DNA of 64,000 nucleotides from Bacilli bacterium (lineage in GTDB: Bacteria; Bacillota_I; Bacilli_A; ML615J-28; CAG-313): contig JAFQFT010000073.1 in the NCBI GenBank assembly GCA_017398545.1, positions 40,416 to 104,415 of the forward strand. Direction: 5' to 3'. The position numbers and the translations under genes were made by a program. The notes beneath the pieces were generated by a model. The model saw only the letters and a list, made by a program, of their open reading frames with translations. It searched no databases and had not been told where the DNA came from. Position 1 is the stretch's first letter. Every line of letters begins with the position of its first letter. Shown here one piece after another: positions 52,331 through 61,375 of the stretch.

Positions 52331-54685
52331 ATGAAGTATAATGATCAGTATTTTTATAAAAAGTTAGAAATTCTTGAAATTATAGAAGAGTTAAAATCAC
52401 ATTGTATATTAAAAGCATCCGTTAGATACTTTGATAAAATGAATGTGATGAATGATTTAGAATTAATCAAAGAAGAACTAGCTAAAGTAAAAGAAGCATA
52501 TACTATTTGTGTTAAATATGAAAGAAGTCCAATTTATTTAAGTTACGAATATGATGAATTATTAGATATTGCAGTTAAAGGTGGTATTTTATCAGGAATT
52601 GAATTATTTGAAACTGTTAAAATGTTTTCTTCTATTCGTGCAAACGAAAGGTTACTAGGTTATTTAGAAAAAGATCACATAGATTGTAAATATTTTAAAT
52701 CATATGTAAGTAATCTATATATTTTAGTTGAACTTGAAAAAGTACTTCGTAAATCTCTTGATGATAATGGTGATATTTTAGATGATGCTTCATCTGAACT
52801 TAAGAAGATTAGAAACAGGTTAAAGGGTATTGATGATCGTATTAAACATCGTTTACAAGAAATAATAGGAGCAAATAGTAGTTATCTTGCGGATAGTGTT
52901 GTTGTTATTCGTGATGATAGATATTGTTTAGCTGTAAAAGCAGAATATAAGAACTCCTTTAAAGGTATTTTACATGATGTTTCATCAAGTAATTTAACTG
53001 CATTTATGGAACCACTTCAAATAGCAGAAATGTCTAATGAAAAAGATCGTCTTCGTAATGAAGAAAAACAAGAAATAGAACGAATCTTAAGATATTTATC
53101 TGATTTAGTAGCTTGTGAAGAAGAAGTATTAAAAAATAATTATTTAACATTAATTGAACTAGATAAGATATTTGCTAAAGCAAAACTAGGTATGTCTTAT
53201 AATGGTAGTGCACCTAGTGTTAATAATAAAGGTATTTTTGATTTAAAGAATGCAAGACATCCATTATTAAAAGTAGAAAAAGTTATTCCAAATAATATTG
53301 ATTTTGGTAAAAATCATTTAGGTATCGTTATTACAGGGCCAAATACTGGTGGTAAAACAGTTTTACTTAAAACTGTAGGATTATTATCTTTAATGGTTAA
53401 ATTTGGTCTATTAATTCCTGCTGATGAGGAAAGTAATATTATGATTTTTGATCATATATTTTGTGATATTGGTGATGATCAAAGTATTGTTGAAAATCTA
53501 TCTACTTTTTCTTCACATATGAAAAAAATGGTTGCGATTGTTAATCAAGTTACACCTAATTCACTTGCGTTATTTGATGAAATAGGTTCAGGAACTGATC
53601 CAGTTGAAGGTGCTCAAATTGCAATTGCAGTACTTAATTATTTTGTTAAGAAAAATGTTAGTTTTATTACAACAACTCACTATGCTGAATTAAAAGCATA
53701 TGCTTATACTAAAGAACGTGTTGTTAATGCATCAATGGCATTTAATGAAGACACTATGGAACCAACATATCATTTAGTAATTGGTAAGAGTGGTTCTAGT
53801 AATGCGTTATCAATTGCTAAGAATCTTGGTTTAAAACAAGAAATTATTGATGCTGCAAGACATCATTTTAATACTAATAGTTCTGATACTAGAGCATTAA
53901 TTAATAGTATTGAGAAGAAGGTTAGACAACTTGAGAAATTAGAAGAACAATATAAGATTGATATTAAGAATGCAAATGAAGTAAAAGAAACGTATGAGAA
54001 AAAGTTAGATAATATTGATAAAGAAAAAGAAAAAGTATTGAATGAAGCTTTAAAAGAAGCCAGTCGTATTGTTGATGAAGCAGTAGAAAAAGCTAATAAA
54101 TTATTAGAAGAAGTTAGGGAACTTCAAGGTAAAGGTGTTAAACTTCATGAAATTATTGAAGCCCAAGCTCAAATTGATAATGTTTCAAATAGTGTTAATG
54201 CTCCTAAACCTAAAAATAAAGTTAAAAAGAAAATTGCAGAACCAGTTGTAGGTAGTCGTGTTTATTTAGTTGATTATCAACAATATGGTACAATTAAAAG
54301 AATTAGAAAAGATAAAAGCATTGATGTAGAAATTGGTAATATTTCTGTAAATGTATTTAAGGAAGATATTGAGCTTGTTGAGGTTGAAGAAGCAGTTGTT
54401 GTTCATAATGTAGTAGTAGAAAAAAGTTCTAGTACTAAAAGTGTTAAATTATCACTAGATTTAAGAGGGGCTAGGTTTAGTGACGCAAAAGATATGTTAG
54501 AAAAATATATTGATGATTTATTAATGGCTAATATTAAATCTGCTACGATTATTCATGGCTTTGGTACAGGAACTATTCGTGAACTTGTTCAAGACTTTTG
54601 TCGTAAATCTAAGTATATTGATAGTTATAGATATGGAGTTGCTGGGGAAGGTGGACTTGGGGTAACTGTTATTACATTGAAGTAG
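52331..54685 (+). CDS. mutS2: MutS2 endonuclease / ribosome-rescue ATPase
   Basis: 784 residues. MutS-like core with Walker A GPNTGGKT (from Gly336), Walker B LALFDEIGSGTDP and a coiled-coil arm (about 520-620), then a KOW-like stretch and a C-terminal Smr nuclease domain (LDLRGARFSDA, IIHGFGTGTIREL). MutS2 limits recombination and, in Bacillus, splits collided ribosomes. AAAAGGAG precedes the ATG. Confidence 0.95.
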   Translation: MKYNDQYFYKKLEILEIIEELKSHCILKASVRYFDKMNVMNDLELIKEELAKVKEAYTICVKYERSPIYLSYEYDELLDIAVKGGILSGIELFETVKMFSSIRANERLLGYLEKDHIDCKYFKSYVSNLYILVELEKVLRKSLDDNGDILDDASSELKKIRNRLKGIDDRIKHRLQEIIGANSSYLADSVVVIRDDRYCLAVKAEYKNSFKGILHDVSSSNLTAFMEPLQIAEMSNEKDRLRNEEKQEIERILRYLSDLVACEEEVLKNNYLTLIELDKIFAKAKLGMSYNGSAPSVNNKGIFDLKNARHPLLKVEKVIPNNIDFGKNHLGIVITGPNTGGKTVLLKTVGLLSLMVKFGLLIPADEESNIMIFDHIFCDIGDDQSIVENLSTFSSHMKKMVAIVNQVTPNSLALFDEIGSGTDPVEGAQIAIAVLNYFVKKNVSFITTTHYAELKAYAYTKERVVNASMAFNEDTMEPTYHLVIGKSGSSNALSIAKNLGLKQEIIDAARHHFNTNSSDTRALINSIEKKVRQLEKLEEQYKIDIKNANEVKETYEKKLDNIDKEKEKVLNEALKEASRIVDEAVEKANKLLEEVRELQGKGVKLHEIIEAQAQIDNVSNSVNAPKPKNKVKKKIAEPVVGSRVYLVDYQQYGTIKRIRKDKSIDVEIGNISVNVFKEDIELVEVEEAVVVHNVVVEKSSSTKSVKLSLDLRGARFSDAKDMLEKYIDDLLMANIKSATIIHGFGTGTIRELVQDFCRKSKYIDSYRYGVAGEGGLGVTVITLK

Positions 54686-54694
54686 GTGTTTTTT

Positions 54695-55006
54695 ATGGAA
54701 TTATTAAATAGAGAAGATTATGAAAAAATTTTAAATGAGAATGAGGTTATATTTGTATTTTTTTATGCAACTTGGTGTCCACCTTGTAAGATGTTAAAAC
54801 CAATTGTAGAAGAGTATATGGAAAATTATCCTGATAATGCATTTTTATTAATAAATACTGATAATTTTAAAGATATTCATAAGTCATATGATATTCATAA
54901 TGTTCCAACAATTTTATGTTTTAAAAATGGTGAAATTGTGGACACACTTGATGGATATATTGAATATGAAGAAATTGAAGATAAATTTAATGAATTATTA
55001 GCGTAA
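54695..55006 (+). CDS. trxA: thioredoxin with WCPPC active site
   Basis: 103 residues from ATG 54695 (TAGGTG upstream; an in-frame GTG at 54686 is part of that site). Disulfide reductase of the thioredoxin fold with Trp27-Cys28-Pro-Pro-Cys31 and the cis-Pro segment NVPTILCFKNG. The common thioredoxin motif is WCGPC; WCPPC is less frequent and may shift redox potential. It lies 9 bp after mutS2, a usual neighbour in Firmicutes. Confidence 0.9.
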   Translation: MELLNREDYEKILNENEVIFVFFYATWCPPCKMLKPIVEEYMENYPDNAFLLINTDNFKDIHKSYDIHNVPTILCFKNGEIVDTLDGYIEYEEIEDKFNELLA

Positions 55007-55009
55007 TTT

Positions 55010-55043
55010 ATGCTCACCTAAAAAGGTGAGCATTTACTTTTTA
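55010..55043 (+). terminator. intrinsic terminator after trxA
   Basis: 10-bp stem ATGCTCACCT/AGGTGAGCAT (55010-55033) with an AAAA loop and a broken T tract. Confidence 0.8.
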
Positions 55044-55062
55044 AAATTTTTTATATAATGCT

Positions 55063-55091
55063 TTGCAAATAAAAAAAGTTTATGATATACT
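55063..55091 (+). promoter_or_regulatory. sigma-A promoter for the Fic gene
   Basis: -35 TTGCAA (55063-55068), 17-bp spacer, -10 TATACT (55086-55091) extended by TGA. Confidence 0.75.
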
Positions 55092-55115
55092 TTATAAAAA
55101 AGGAGAAGTGATAAC

Positions 55116-55844
55116 ATGAATTTAAGCGAAAAGAAAGCGTATGTACAAGCTAATTTACAGTACTTACCAGAATTTGAAAAGAAGGATTTTGAATTTAATT
55201 TTCTATGTGTTTTAACAAGAAATTCTGTAGGTATGGAAAGTGGTCATAGAGCTGAACTTAAAGATGTAGTAGCAATCGTTAAAGGTCATCCTTGTTTATT
55301 AGATGAAGGGTTAAAACGTGATATTTATAATCATTATGCTGCTTATTTAAAAATGTTAGATTATTTAAAACAACATCCAGAAGGATATTTAGATGAAGAA
55401 ATTATTAAAGATATTCATGAAGTATTAGTTAAAGGTGTAATTGAGGGTGGTGTTTATCGTAATGTAGGTATTTCTATTAAAGGTTCTAAATATGTTCCTT
55501 GTGATCCAATTAAAGTTTATCATCGTATGGATAAATATATTGCACAACTTAATGAGATGGAAAATAACTTAGATAAAGTTGTTTATGCTCATTTACAATT
55601 ATCTAAAATTCATCCATTCTTAGATGCTAACGGCAGACTATGTCGCTTAATTCTTAATTATATGTTAATTTCTGAAGGTTATTTACCTGTTTCTATTCCT
55701 GTAAAACGTCGTAATGAATATTTTGCAACATTAGAATTATATAAAGTAGAAAAAACAAGTGTTCCATTTACTAATTTATTAAATGATTTATTAAATAAAG
55801 AGTATGATCGTTTAATTGAATTAATTGAACCACATGTAAAATAA
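55116..55844 (+). CDS. Fic-domain protein (AMPylator family)
   Basis: 242 residues. The Fic motif HPFLDANGRLCR (from His166) is complete, so transfer of AMP from ATP to a target hydroxyl is possible. An N-terminal SVGMES segment fits the S-x-x-x-E inhibitory helix, with Ser where Gly or Asn is usual, which would make it a self-inhibited class II Fic protein. AAGGAG precedes the ATG. There is no separate antitoxin gene. Target unknown. Confidence 0.88.
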   Translation: MNLSEKKAYVQANLQYLPEFEKKDFEFNFLCVLTRNSVGMESGHRAELKDVVAIVKGHPCLLDEGLKRDIYNHYAAYLKMLDYLKQHPEGYLDEEIIKDIHEVLVKGVIEGGVYRNVGISIKGSKYVPCDPIKVYHRMDKYIAQLNEMENNLDKVVYAHLQLSKIHPFLDANGRLCRLILNYMLISEGYLPVSIPVKRRNEYFATLELYKVEKTSVPFTNLLNDLLNKEYDRLIELIEPHVK

Positions 55845-55853
55845 TAAAAAATT

Positions 55854-55884
55854 AGAGTAAAGTTAAAGGTAACTTTACTCTTTG
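55854..55884 (+). terminator. stem-loop after the Fic gene
   Basis: 12-bp perfect stem AGAGTAAAGTTA/TAACTTTACTCT with an AAGG loop (55854-55881); the T tract is short. Confidence 0.65.
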
Positions 55885-55966
55885 TTGCTATTATTATGTA
55901 TTTTTTTGTCACAATAATAATATATTAATTGTTTTATAATTGAAAAAATATACGAGGAGATTGACT

Positions 55967-57553
55967 ATGAAGAAATATTGTTTTTTATTTATATTAGTAT
56001 GTATATTATTATTAAATGGTTGTTTTGGTGATGGATATTCAAAGTCAAGTGATCCTGAAATTTATTTATCATATGAATTACTAGAAAATGGTACATATCG
56101 TATAAATGGTTTTAGTACTAAACCAGTTAGAAATCTTGTGATTCCTAGTTATATTAAAGGAATTAAAGTAACTTCAATTGCTGAATCAGCATTTGAAGTT
56201 AAAAAAGTGATTGGTTTAAGACCAAAAGATATTGAAAGTGTTGTAATAGAAGAAGGAATTAAAATAATTGATAATTATGCATTTAAAAATTGTGGTGCAA
56301 CTAGTTATAAATTATCTGATTCTATTGAAATAATTGGCGAATCCGCATTTTCGGATAATTGTGAAAGAACAATTAATTTACCTAAAAATATTAAAGAAAT
56401 CGGAAATTATGCATTTAGTTCTGTTACATTTTTGTCAGAATTATATTTAGATAAAGTATTGCTTGGAGAAGGTGTATTTTATAGATCAAATGTTAGAAAA
56501 GTAACGTTTAGTGATTATTATACGGAAATACCAAATCGTTTGTTTTGTGAAGTAAGCAGTTTAGAAGAAGTAGTCATTCCTGATACTTGTACTAAAATTG
56601 GTGATGAAGCATTTAAATCTACTAACATCAAAAATATTGTATTTTGTGAAAATTTATCATATTTTGGTGATAGAGCTTTTTTTGGTAGTAGACTTGAATC
56701 TGTTGTTTTTAATGCTGAAAACATTAATATGAATTATTCTTCTTTTGGAGATTTAGATAGATTAAATACTATTACATTTAATAATACTAAATTAATTGAT
56801 AATGTTTCTCAAGCGTTTAATAGCACTAATTTCAAAGAAATTTATTTAAATGATGTTGAAAATTATTGTATAGTAAATAAAGGATTATGCGAAGGAACTA
56901 AACTTTTACTTGCACCTAATAATTTTGATAATTTTGAGGGAATTTCAATAATTTCTAGTTATGCTATGGCAGGTAGAGAGTATAGTAATTTAACAATTCC
57001 TAATGATGTAACAGTAGATTCTAATGCTTTTAATGGCAGTAAAATAGAAAATCTAATTTTATATTCATCAAATGTTAACACGAAAGCTTTTTATTATACT
57101 ACTATAAATAAAATGGCCGTTAGTACTAAAGTTATTAGAAAAGATGTATTTTATAATGTATCTGATTTAAAAGTTATTGAATTTTTAGAAGGTGTTGAAA
57201 CTATTCAAACTGAAGCATTTGTTTGTTTGCATGAATTAGAAACGATTTATTTACCTGCTTCGCTAAAACAAATTAAAACTGCTGGTTTTATACAATGTTC
57301 AAGATTGAAAAATGTTTATTATAATTTAAAACAAGGTGATCCTGCTGATTTATATGCTGGAAGTTTTGTTCAATATATTTCAAATGTATTAACTGAAACT
57401 GGACAAATTAATTCTACAATAAATTCAGATTTAAAAATTTATGTTAATGCTGATATTTACGATAAATGTTTAAAGTCTTGGAATAAGATGCCAATTGGTG
57501 AACATTATATTTATCATGATAATCTTATAAATCATATTGAACTATATGAATAA
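55967..57553 (+). CDS. BspA-like leucine-rich-repeat lipoprotein
   Basis: 528 residues from ATG 55967 (GAGGAG upstream; TTG 55940 rejected). The signal ends in LLLNGC, so it is a surface lipoprotein. The rest is a row of LRR_5 (BspA/Treponema pallidum-type) repeats, for example KVTSIAESAF, IKIIDNYAFKNC, IKEIGNYAFSS, CTKIGDEAFKS and VETIQTEAFVCL. These proteins bind host or bacterial surfaces in some species. Asn and Ser rich. It is a single-gene unit. Confidence 0.87.
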   Translation: MKKYCFLFILVCILLLNGCFGDGYSKSSDPEIYLSYELLENGTYRINGFSTKPVRNLVIPSYIKGIKVTSIAESAFEVKKVIGLRPKDIESVVIEEGIKIIDNYAFKNCGATSYKLSDSIEIIGESAFSDNCERTINLPKNIKEIGNYAFSSVTFLSELYLDKVLLGEGVFYRSNVRKVTFSDYYTEIPNRLFCEVSSLEEVVIPDTCTKIGDEAFKSTNIKNIVFCENLSYFGDRAFFGSRLESVVFNAENINMNYSSFGDLDRLNTITFNNTKLIDNVSQAFNSTNFKEIYLNDVENYCIVNKGLCEGTKLLLAPNNFDNFEGISIISSYAMAGREYSNLTIPNDVTVDSNAFNGSKIENLILYSSNVNTKAFYYTTINKMAVSTKVIRKDVFYNVSDLKVIEFLEGVETIQTEAFVCLHELETIYLPASLKQIKTAGFIQCSRLKNVYYNLKQGDPADLYAGSFVQYISNVLTETGQINSTINSDLKIYVNADIYDKCLKSWNKMPIGEHYIYHDNLINHIELYE

Positions 57554-57572
57554 TAACTTAAAAAAATCGTAT

Positions 57573-57604
57573 AAGACCTGAATTTATATTTAGGTCTTTT
57601 TTTT
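57573..57604 (+). terminator. intrinsic terminator after the LRR lipoprotein
   Basis: AAGACCTGAAT/ATTTAGGTCTT (57573-57598, one wobble) and a T tract to 57604. Confidence 0.85.
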
Positions 57605-57617
57605 ATAAACATATTAC

Positions 57618-57646
57618 TTTAAAAAGTTGTTTTTTTTTGTTATAAT
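57618..57646 (+). promoter_or_regulatory. promoter for ntdP
   Basis: -10 TATAAT (57641-57646) extended by TGT; -35 TTTAAA (57618-57623) is poor. Confidence 0.5.
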
Positions 57647-57672
57647 ATAGGTGAGTAAGAAAGAAGGTCCAT

Positions 57673-58233
57673 GTGAATAACAAAGTAGAAATTATTAGTT
57701 ATAAGCATAATGGTGGACTTCATCGTGTATGGCAGTACGCATATGTAGTGCGTCAAACTAGTAACATGATTGTATTAGTAAATGATTATCCAAATGTTAT
57801 TGATGGTGATGGTCGTCGCTGGAGAACTAAAGAGCCAGCAGTATGTTATTTTTTCAAAGACCATTGGTATAATATTGTCTGTATGCTACGTCCTACAGGG
57901 ATTACATATTACTGCAATCTAAGCTCACCTTATGTAAAGGATTCTGAAGGTGTAAAGTACATTGATTATGATTTAGATGTAAAAGTATTTCCAAGTGGAG
58001 ATAAAATTATTTTGGATCGTGATGAATTTGAATTTAATCAAGTTGATTATGCGTATCCTGAAAAATTAATTCAAATAGTTGAAAAGGAGATGAAAGATTT
58101 ACTTAATCGTATTGATAATAGTGATGTTCCTTTTTCATCAGAAGTTGTACTCAAAGATTATGAAATATATTTGAATTTAAAAAAACAAATGAACCGTAAA
58201 AAAAAGTATCAAATCGTTCAGAATAAAAAGTGA
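57673..58233 (+). CDS. ntdP: DUF402 nucleoside tri/diphosphatase (NtdP-like)
   Basis: 186 residues, GTG start at 57673 with GAAGG upstream (an ATG two bases earlier is followed at once by a stop). The body YKHNGGLHRVW, TKEPAVCYFFKDHWYNIVCM and YYCNLSSPY, then YIDYDLDVKVFPSG is the DUF402 fold; Bacillus YgaC/NtdP hydrolyses nucleoside tri- and diphosphates. Ends in a long charged helix. Terminator overlaps its stop. Confidence 0.85.
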   Translation: MNNKVEIISYKHNGGLHRVWQYAYVVRQTSNMIVLVNDYPNVIDGDGRRWRTKEPAVCYFFKDHWYNIVCMLRPTGITYYCNLSSPYVKDSEGVKYIDYDLDVKVFPSGDKIILDRDEFEFNQVDYAYPEKLIQIVEKEMKDLLNRIDNSDVPFSSEVVLKDYEIYLNLKKQMNRKKKYQIVQNKK

Positions 58234-58258
58234 TAAGAAGAAATTCTTATCTTTTTTT
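58232..58258 (+). terminator. intrinsic terminator after ntdP
   Basis: 8-bp stem GATAAGAA/TTCTTATC with a GAAA tetraloop and seven T. Confidence 0.9.
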
Positions 58259-58286
58259 CATATTTAAAGAATATCACTCATATATT
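58258..58286 (+). promoter_or_regulatory. candidate sigma-E promoter for spoIVA
   Basis: TCATATT (58258-58264), 14-bp gap, CATATATT (58279-58286). The -35 fits the Bacillus sigma-E pattern KMATATT fully and the -10 has 7 of 8 bases of CATACAHT. spoIVA is a sigma-E gene in Bacillus. Confidence 0.55.
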
Positions 58287-58311
58287 TAACTAAAAGGAGT
58301 GGATTTTTAAT

Positions 58312-59790
58312 ATGAGTGATAATATTATTCGAGACGTCATCACAAGAACAAGCGGTGAATTATTTCTAGGTGTGGTGGGGTCTGTTAGAAGTGGTAAAAG
58401 TACTTTTATTAGAAGATTTATGGAGTTAAAAGTATTACCATATGTTCAAGATAAAGATTTATATAAACGTATTTTAGATGAACTACCTCAAAGTTCTGAA
58501 GGTAGAGCAATTATGACAGTTGAACCTAAATTTGTTCCAAGTGAGCAAATGAAAGTAACAATTGAAAACGATATCTCATTTAATGCAAGACTAGTTGATT
58601 GTGTAGGTTATGTTATACCTTCTGCAACAGGTTATTTAAATGATGATGGAACTTCTCGTATGGTACAAACACCTTGGTATAGTGAAGATATTCCATTTAA
58701 TGAAGCAGCAAGTTTAGGCACTAAAAAAGTAATTGAATCACACGCAAATATTGGAATAGTTATAACTAGTGATGGTAGTTTTGGTGAGTTTAAGCGTCAT
58801 GAATATGAAGTTGTTGAAGAAAAGATTATTGATGAATTAAAAGCATTAAATAAACCATTTATAATTGTAGTTAATACAATTAAACCTAATAGCGAAGAAA
58901 CTATTAATTTAGTAAATGAATTAAAAGATAAGTATGATAATGCAGTTGTAGCGGTTGATGTTAAAAATATGACTGAAACTGATGCTGATAAGATTTTAAA
59001 AGAAGTATTAAATGAATTTGATATTGATGAATTATCAGTTCATGTACCTAGTTATATTGATGTTTTAGATGATGATGTAAGTTATAAGCAAAAGTTTAAT
59101 ACATTAATTAATGATACAACTGCTAATTATCGTAAATTAAAAGATGTTTTTAAAATCCAAGATACATTAAAAAACAGTGAGTTATTTGAAAATGTTGAAA
59201 TTTCTAATTTAGATCCATCAACTGGTCATGTTGAAATTAATATTACATGTAGTGAAGAGTTATTTAAATCATTAATCGAAGAAGTTATTGGAGAAACGAT
59301 TGATAATAAAGGTAATTTTATGAAATTACTACAAAATTATAAAAAAGCTGTTTCTGTATATCAAAAACTTGGAAATAGTTTAGACATTGTAAAAGAACGA
59401 GGTTATGATATTGCGGTACCTAAAATTAATGAAATGACACTTGATAAACCCGAATTAATTAAACAAGGTACACGTTATGGTATTAAAATTAAGGCAATTG
59501 CGCCAGCTATTTGTTTAACTGAAGTGAATATTGAATCAACATTTGAACCAATTATTGGCTCTGAAGCACAAGCAGAAGCTTTAATAAATCATATGTTAGA
59601 GAAAAGTGAAAATAATATTGAAGAACTATGGAATAGTGAAATTTTCGGTCGTAAATTATGTGATGTAATAAATGATGGAATATATTCTAAGACTAGTTCT
59701 TTAAGTGATGAAACACTAATTAAGTTTAAAGAAGGGTTGGAAAAAGTCGTTAATCATGGACATGGTGGTGTAATTGCGTTAATTATTTAA
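58312..59790 (+). CDS. spoIVA: stage IV sporulation protein A
   Basis: ATPase that assembles the base layer of the spore coat around the forespore; 492 residues, the same as in Bacillus. Walker A GSVRSGKST (residues 23-31), the DELPQSSEGRAIMTVEPKFVP segment, and the Walker B region RLVDCVGYVIPSATGY are present. The C-terminal region that binds SpoVM is complete (ends GHGGVIALII). Coat assembly normally needs the small peptide SpoVM. AAAGGAG precedes the ATG; hup follows, as in Bacillus. Confidence 0.96.
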   Translation: MSDNIIRDVITRTSGELFLGVVGSVRSGKSTFIRRFMELKVLPYVQDKDLYKRILDELPQSSEGRAIMTVEPKFVPSEQMKVTIENDISFNARLVDCVGYVIPSATGYLNDDGTSRMVQTPWYSEDIPFNEAASLGTKKVIESHANIGIVITSDGSFGEFKRHEYEVVEEKIIDELKALNKPFIIVVNTIKPNSEETINLVNELKDKYDNAVVAVDVKNMTETDADKILKEVLNEFDIDELSVHVPSYIDVLDDDVSYKQKFNTLINDTTANYRKLKDVFKIQDTLKNSELFENVEISNLDPSTGHVEINITCSEELFKSLIEEVIGETIDNKGNFMKLLQNYKKAVSVYQKLGNSLDIVKERGYDIAVPKINEMTLDKPELIKQGTRYGIKIKAIAPAICLTEVNIESTFEPIIGSEAQAEALINHMLEKSENNIEELWNSEIFGRKLCDVINDGIYSKTSSLSDETLIKFKEGLEKVVNHGHGGVIALII

Positions 59791-59829
59791 AAAAGTTAAG
59801 TAAAACCTTAAAAAAAGTTATTATTTTTA

Positions 59830-59858
59830 TTGTTTAAATAATTATATTTTGATATAAT
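59830..59858 (+). promoter_or_regulatory. sigma-A promoter for hup
   Basis: -35 TTGTTT (59830-59835), 17-bp spacer, -10 TATAAT (59853-59858) extended by TGA. Confidence 0.75.
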
Positions 59859-59876
59859 GTAGTTAGAGGTGATACT

Positions 59877-60149
59877 ATGACAAAAAGTGAATTAATTAAA
59901 AAAATCCATGCTAATTCAGATTATAACTATGCAGATATTGAACAAATTACTGATTTGGTGTTTGAACTTATCTCACAAGGATTAGTAGAAGAAGATAAAG
60001 TTGTAATTAGTGGCTTTGGTACTTTTGAAAAGTATTACCAAGATGGTTATGCAGGTGTTAATCCTGCAACAGGTCAACCTATTAAAGTTGCTGGTAAATA
60101 TAAAATTAGATTTAATGCAAGTAAAAAATTAAAAGAAACATTAAAATAA
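59877..60149 (+). CDS. hup: HU-family DNA-binding protein
   Basis: Nucleoid protein of 90 residues that bends DNA as a dimer. MTKSELIKKIHA start, then GFGTFEKYYQDGYAGVNPAT with the beta-arm NPATGQPIKV and the C-terminal FNASKKLKETL. The usual RxGRNP is GYAGVNP, so the arm base is a little altered. AGAGGTGAT precedes the ATG. Position after spoIVA matches hbs in Bacillus. Confidence 0.93.
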   Translation: MTKSELIKKIHANSDYNYADIEQITDLVFELISQGLVEEDKVVISGFGTFEKYYQDGYAGVNPATGQPIKVAGKYKIRFNASKKLKETLK

Positions 60150-60150
60150 A

Positions 60151-60190
60151 ACTCTCAAACCAAAAATTTGGTTTGAGAGTATCTTTTTTT
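60151..60190. terminator. bidirectional terminator between hup and the CPBP gene
   Basis: 14-bp inverted repeat ACTCTCAAACCAAA/TTTGGTTTGAGAGT (60151-60180), then ATC and a T run; A-rich on the other side. Confidence 0.85.
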
Positions 60191-61268
60191 AGAATAAGAA
60201 GTTAATAAAAATTACACTATATTGTTCTAAAAGATCTAATAGTTCAGGGTTAAATATAAGAAATACGCTTATACAATAACTTAAAAAGTTATTTAACATA
60301 TGTGTAAATATAGGTGCACAAATATTATTAGATGATTTTATGTATGCGATTCCCATTCCAAGTCCCATTAAAGAATATGGAATAACATAGATTAATTCTA
60401 AAACAAAGTCTAGGAAAGTGGCAGTACCTCTAGGTATTTGAATCAGTACAGCTGTTGCACTAGATATTACATGTAATAGACCAAATGATAATGATGAAAC
60501 TATTAATGCAAGATTTCGTTTTTTAAATTGTTTGAAAATTGCTTTTCTAAAGATTAATTCTTCAAGAATTGGTGCTATAATAACTATTACAGCGAACAGA
60601 ATTATTAGATTTAAAGGTGATGTACTAAACAACTGATCGATTGCTTCTTGATTTGATGAATCAGATTTCCAATTTGTAACGCCAATAATACTAAGAATTA
60701 ATGTTCCAATTAAACTACCTGCATATGTTATTCCTAGTCCCATTGCACCAAAAGCAAATACTTTACCAGTTATTCGATTAAAATCTTCAACTAATGGTTT
60801 CCACATTAGTATTAATACACCTATTATTGCAATACCATAAATGATTATTTGAAGAATTAAATTTAAATAGGACTGCATATGATCATATACATTTGGATCA
60901 AAAAGGGCAGATCCTTCAGTAATAATTTCTCTTGAGAATCCATTAGCATTTAAATATAATAATATAGCAATATAACCAATAAATTCTGATACGATAAAAA
61001 ATATCGATAAGTAGTAAATTATTGCTATTAATGATTTTGTTTTATAAGGTTCTACAATATTTAAGTTTTCTTTATCTCTTTGATATGCTGCATATGCCTC
61101 ATCAGGATTGTTGAATACTTTTAAATACTTTTGGATTAAAGTTGTGTCGTTTTGTGATTTTATATAATAGACAATAAATGGTACTGTTAAAAATGCAAGT
61201 GTACAAATTGAATATAAAATTGTTGCAACAGTACTATTGTTTATTATACTTAATGAATAATTTATCAT
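60189..61268 (-). CDS. CPBP-family intramembrane protease
   Basis: 359 residues from ATG 61268 on the minus strand (AAGGAG upstream; a longer frame to 61301 is rejected). About eight TM helices. Catalytic pattern EELIFR (Glu-Glu and Arg), then FGLLHV and FTHMLNNF with the His residues of the Abi/CPBP (Rce1-like) family. Substrate unknown; family members process peptides or give bacteriocin self-immunity. No bacteriocin gene was seen next to it. Confidence 0.88.
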   Translation of the reverse strand: MINYSLSIINNSTVATILYSICTLAFLTVPFIVYYIKSQNDTTLIQKYLKVFNNPDEAYAAYQRDKENLNIVEPYKTKSLIAIIYYLSIFFIVSEFIGYIAILLYLNANGFSREIITEGSALFDPNVYDHMQSYLNLILQIIIYGIAIIGVLILMWKPLVEDFNRITGKVFAFGAMGLGITYAGSLIGTLILSIIGVTNWKSDSSNQEAIDQLFSTSPLNLIILFAVIVIIAPILEELIFRKAIFKQFKKRNLALIVSSLSFGLLHVISSATAVLIQIPRGTATFLDFVLELIYVIPYSLMGLGMGIAYIKSSNNICAPIFTHMLNNFLSYCISVFLIFNPELLDLLEQYSVIFINFLF

Positions 61269-61328
61269 AAATACATTCTCCTTTTTAAAATAGTATATCA
61301 TTTTATGAAGTTTTATTCAAGTATTTAT

Positions 61329-61357
61329 GAATATTATTTTATAAATAAGAATAAAAT
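61329..61357 (+). promoter_or_regulatory. candidate sigma-E promoter for gerM
   Basis: GAATATT (61329-61335) fits the -35 pattern KMATATT fully, 14-bp gap, AATAAAAT (61350-61357) has 6 of 8 bases of CATACAHT. gerM is a sigma-E gene in Bacillus. Confidence 0.4.
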
Positions 61358-61375
61358 TTGGTAGAGGTGATACTT

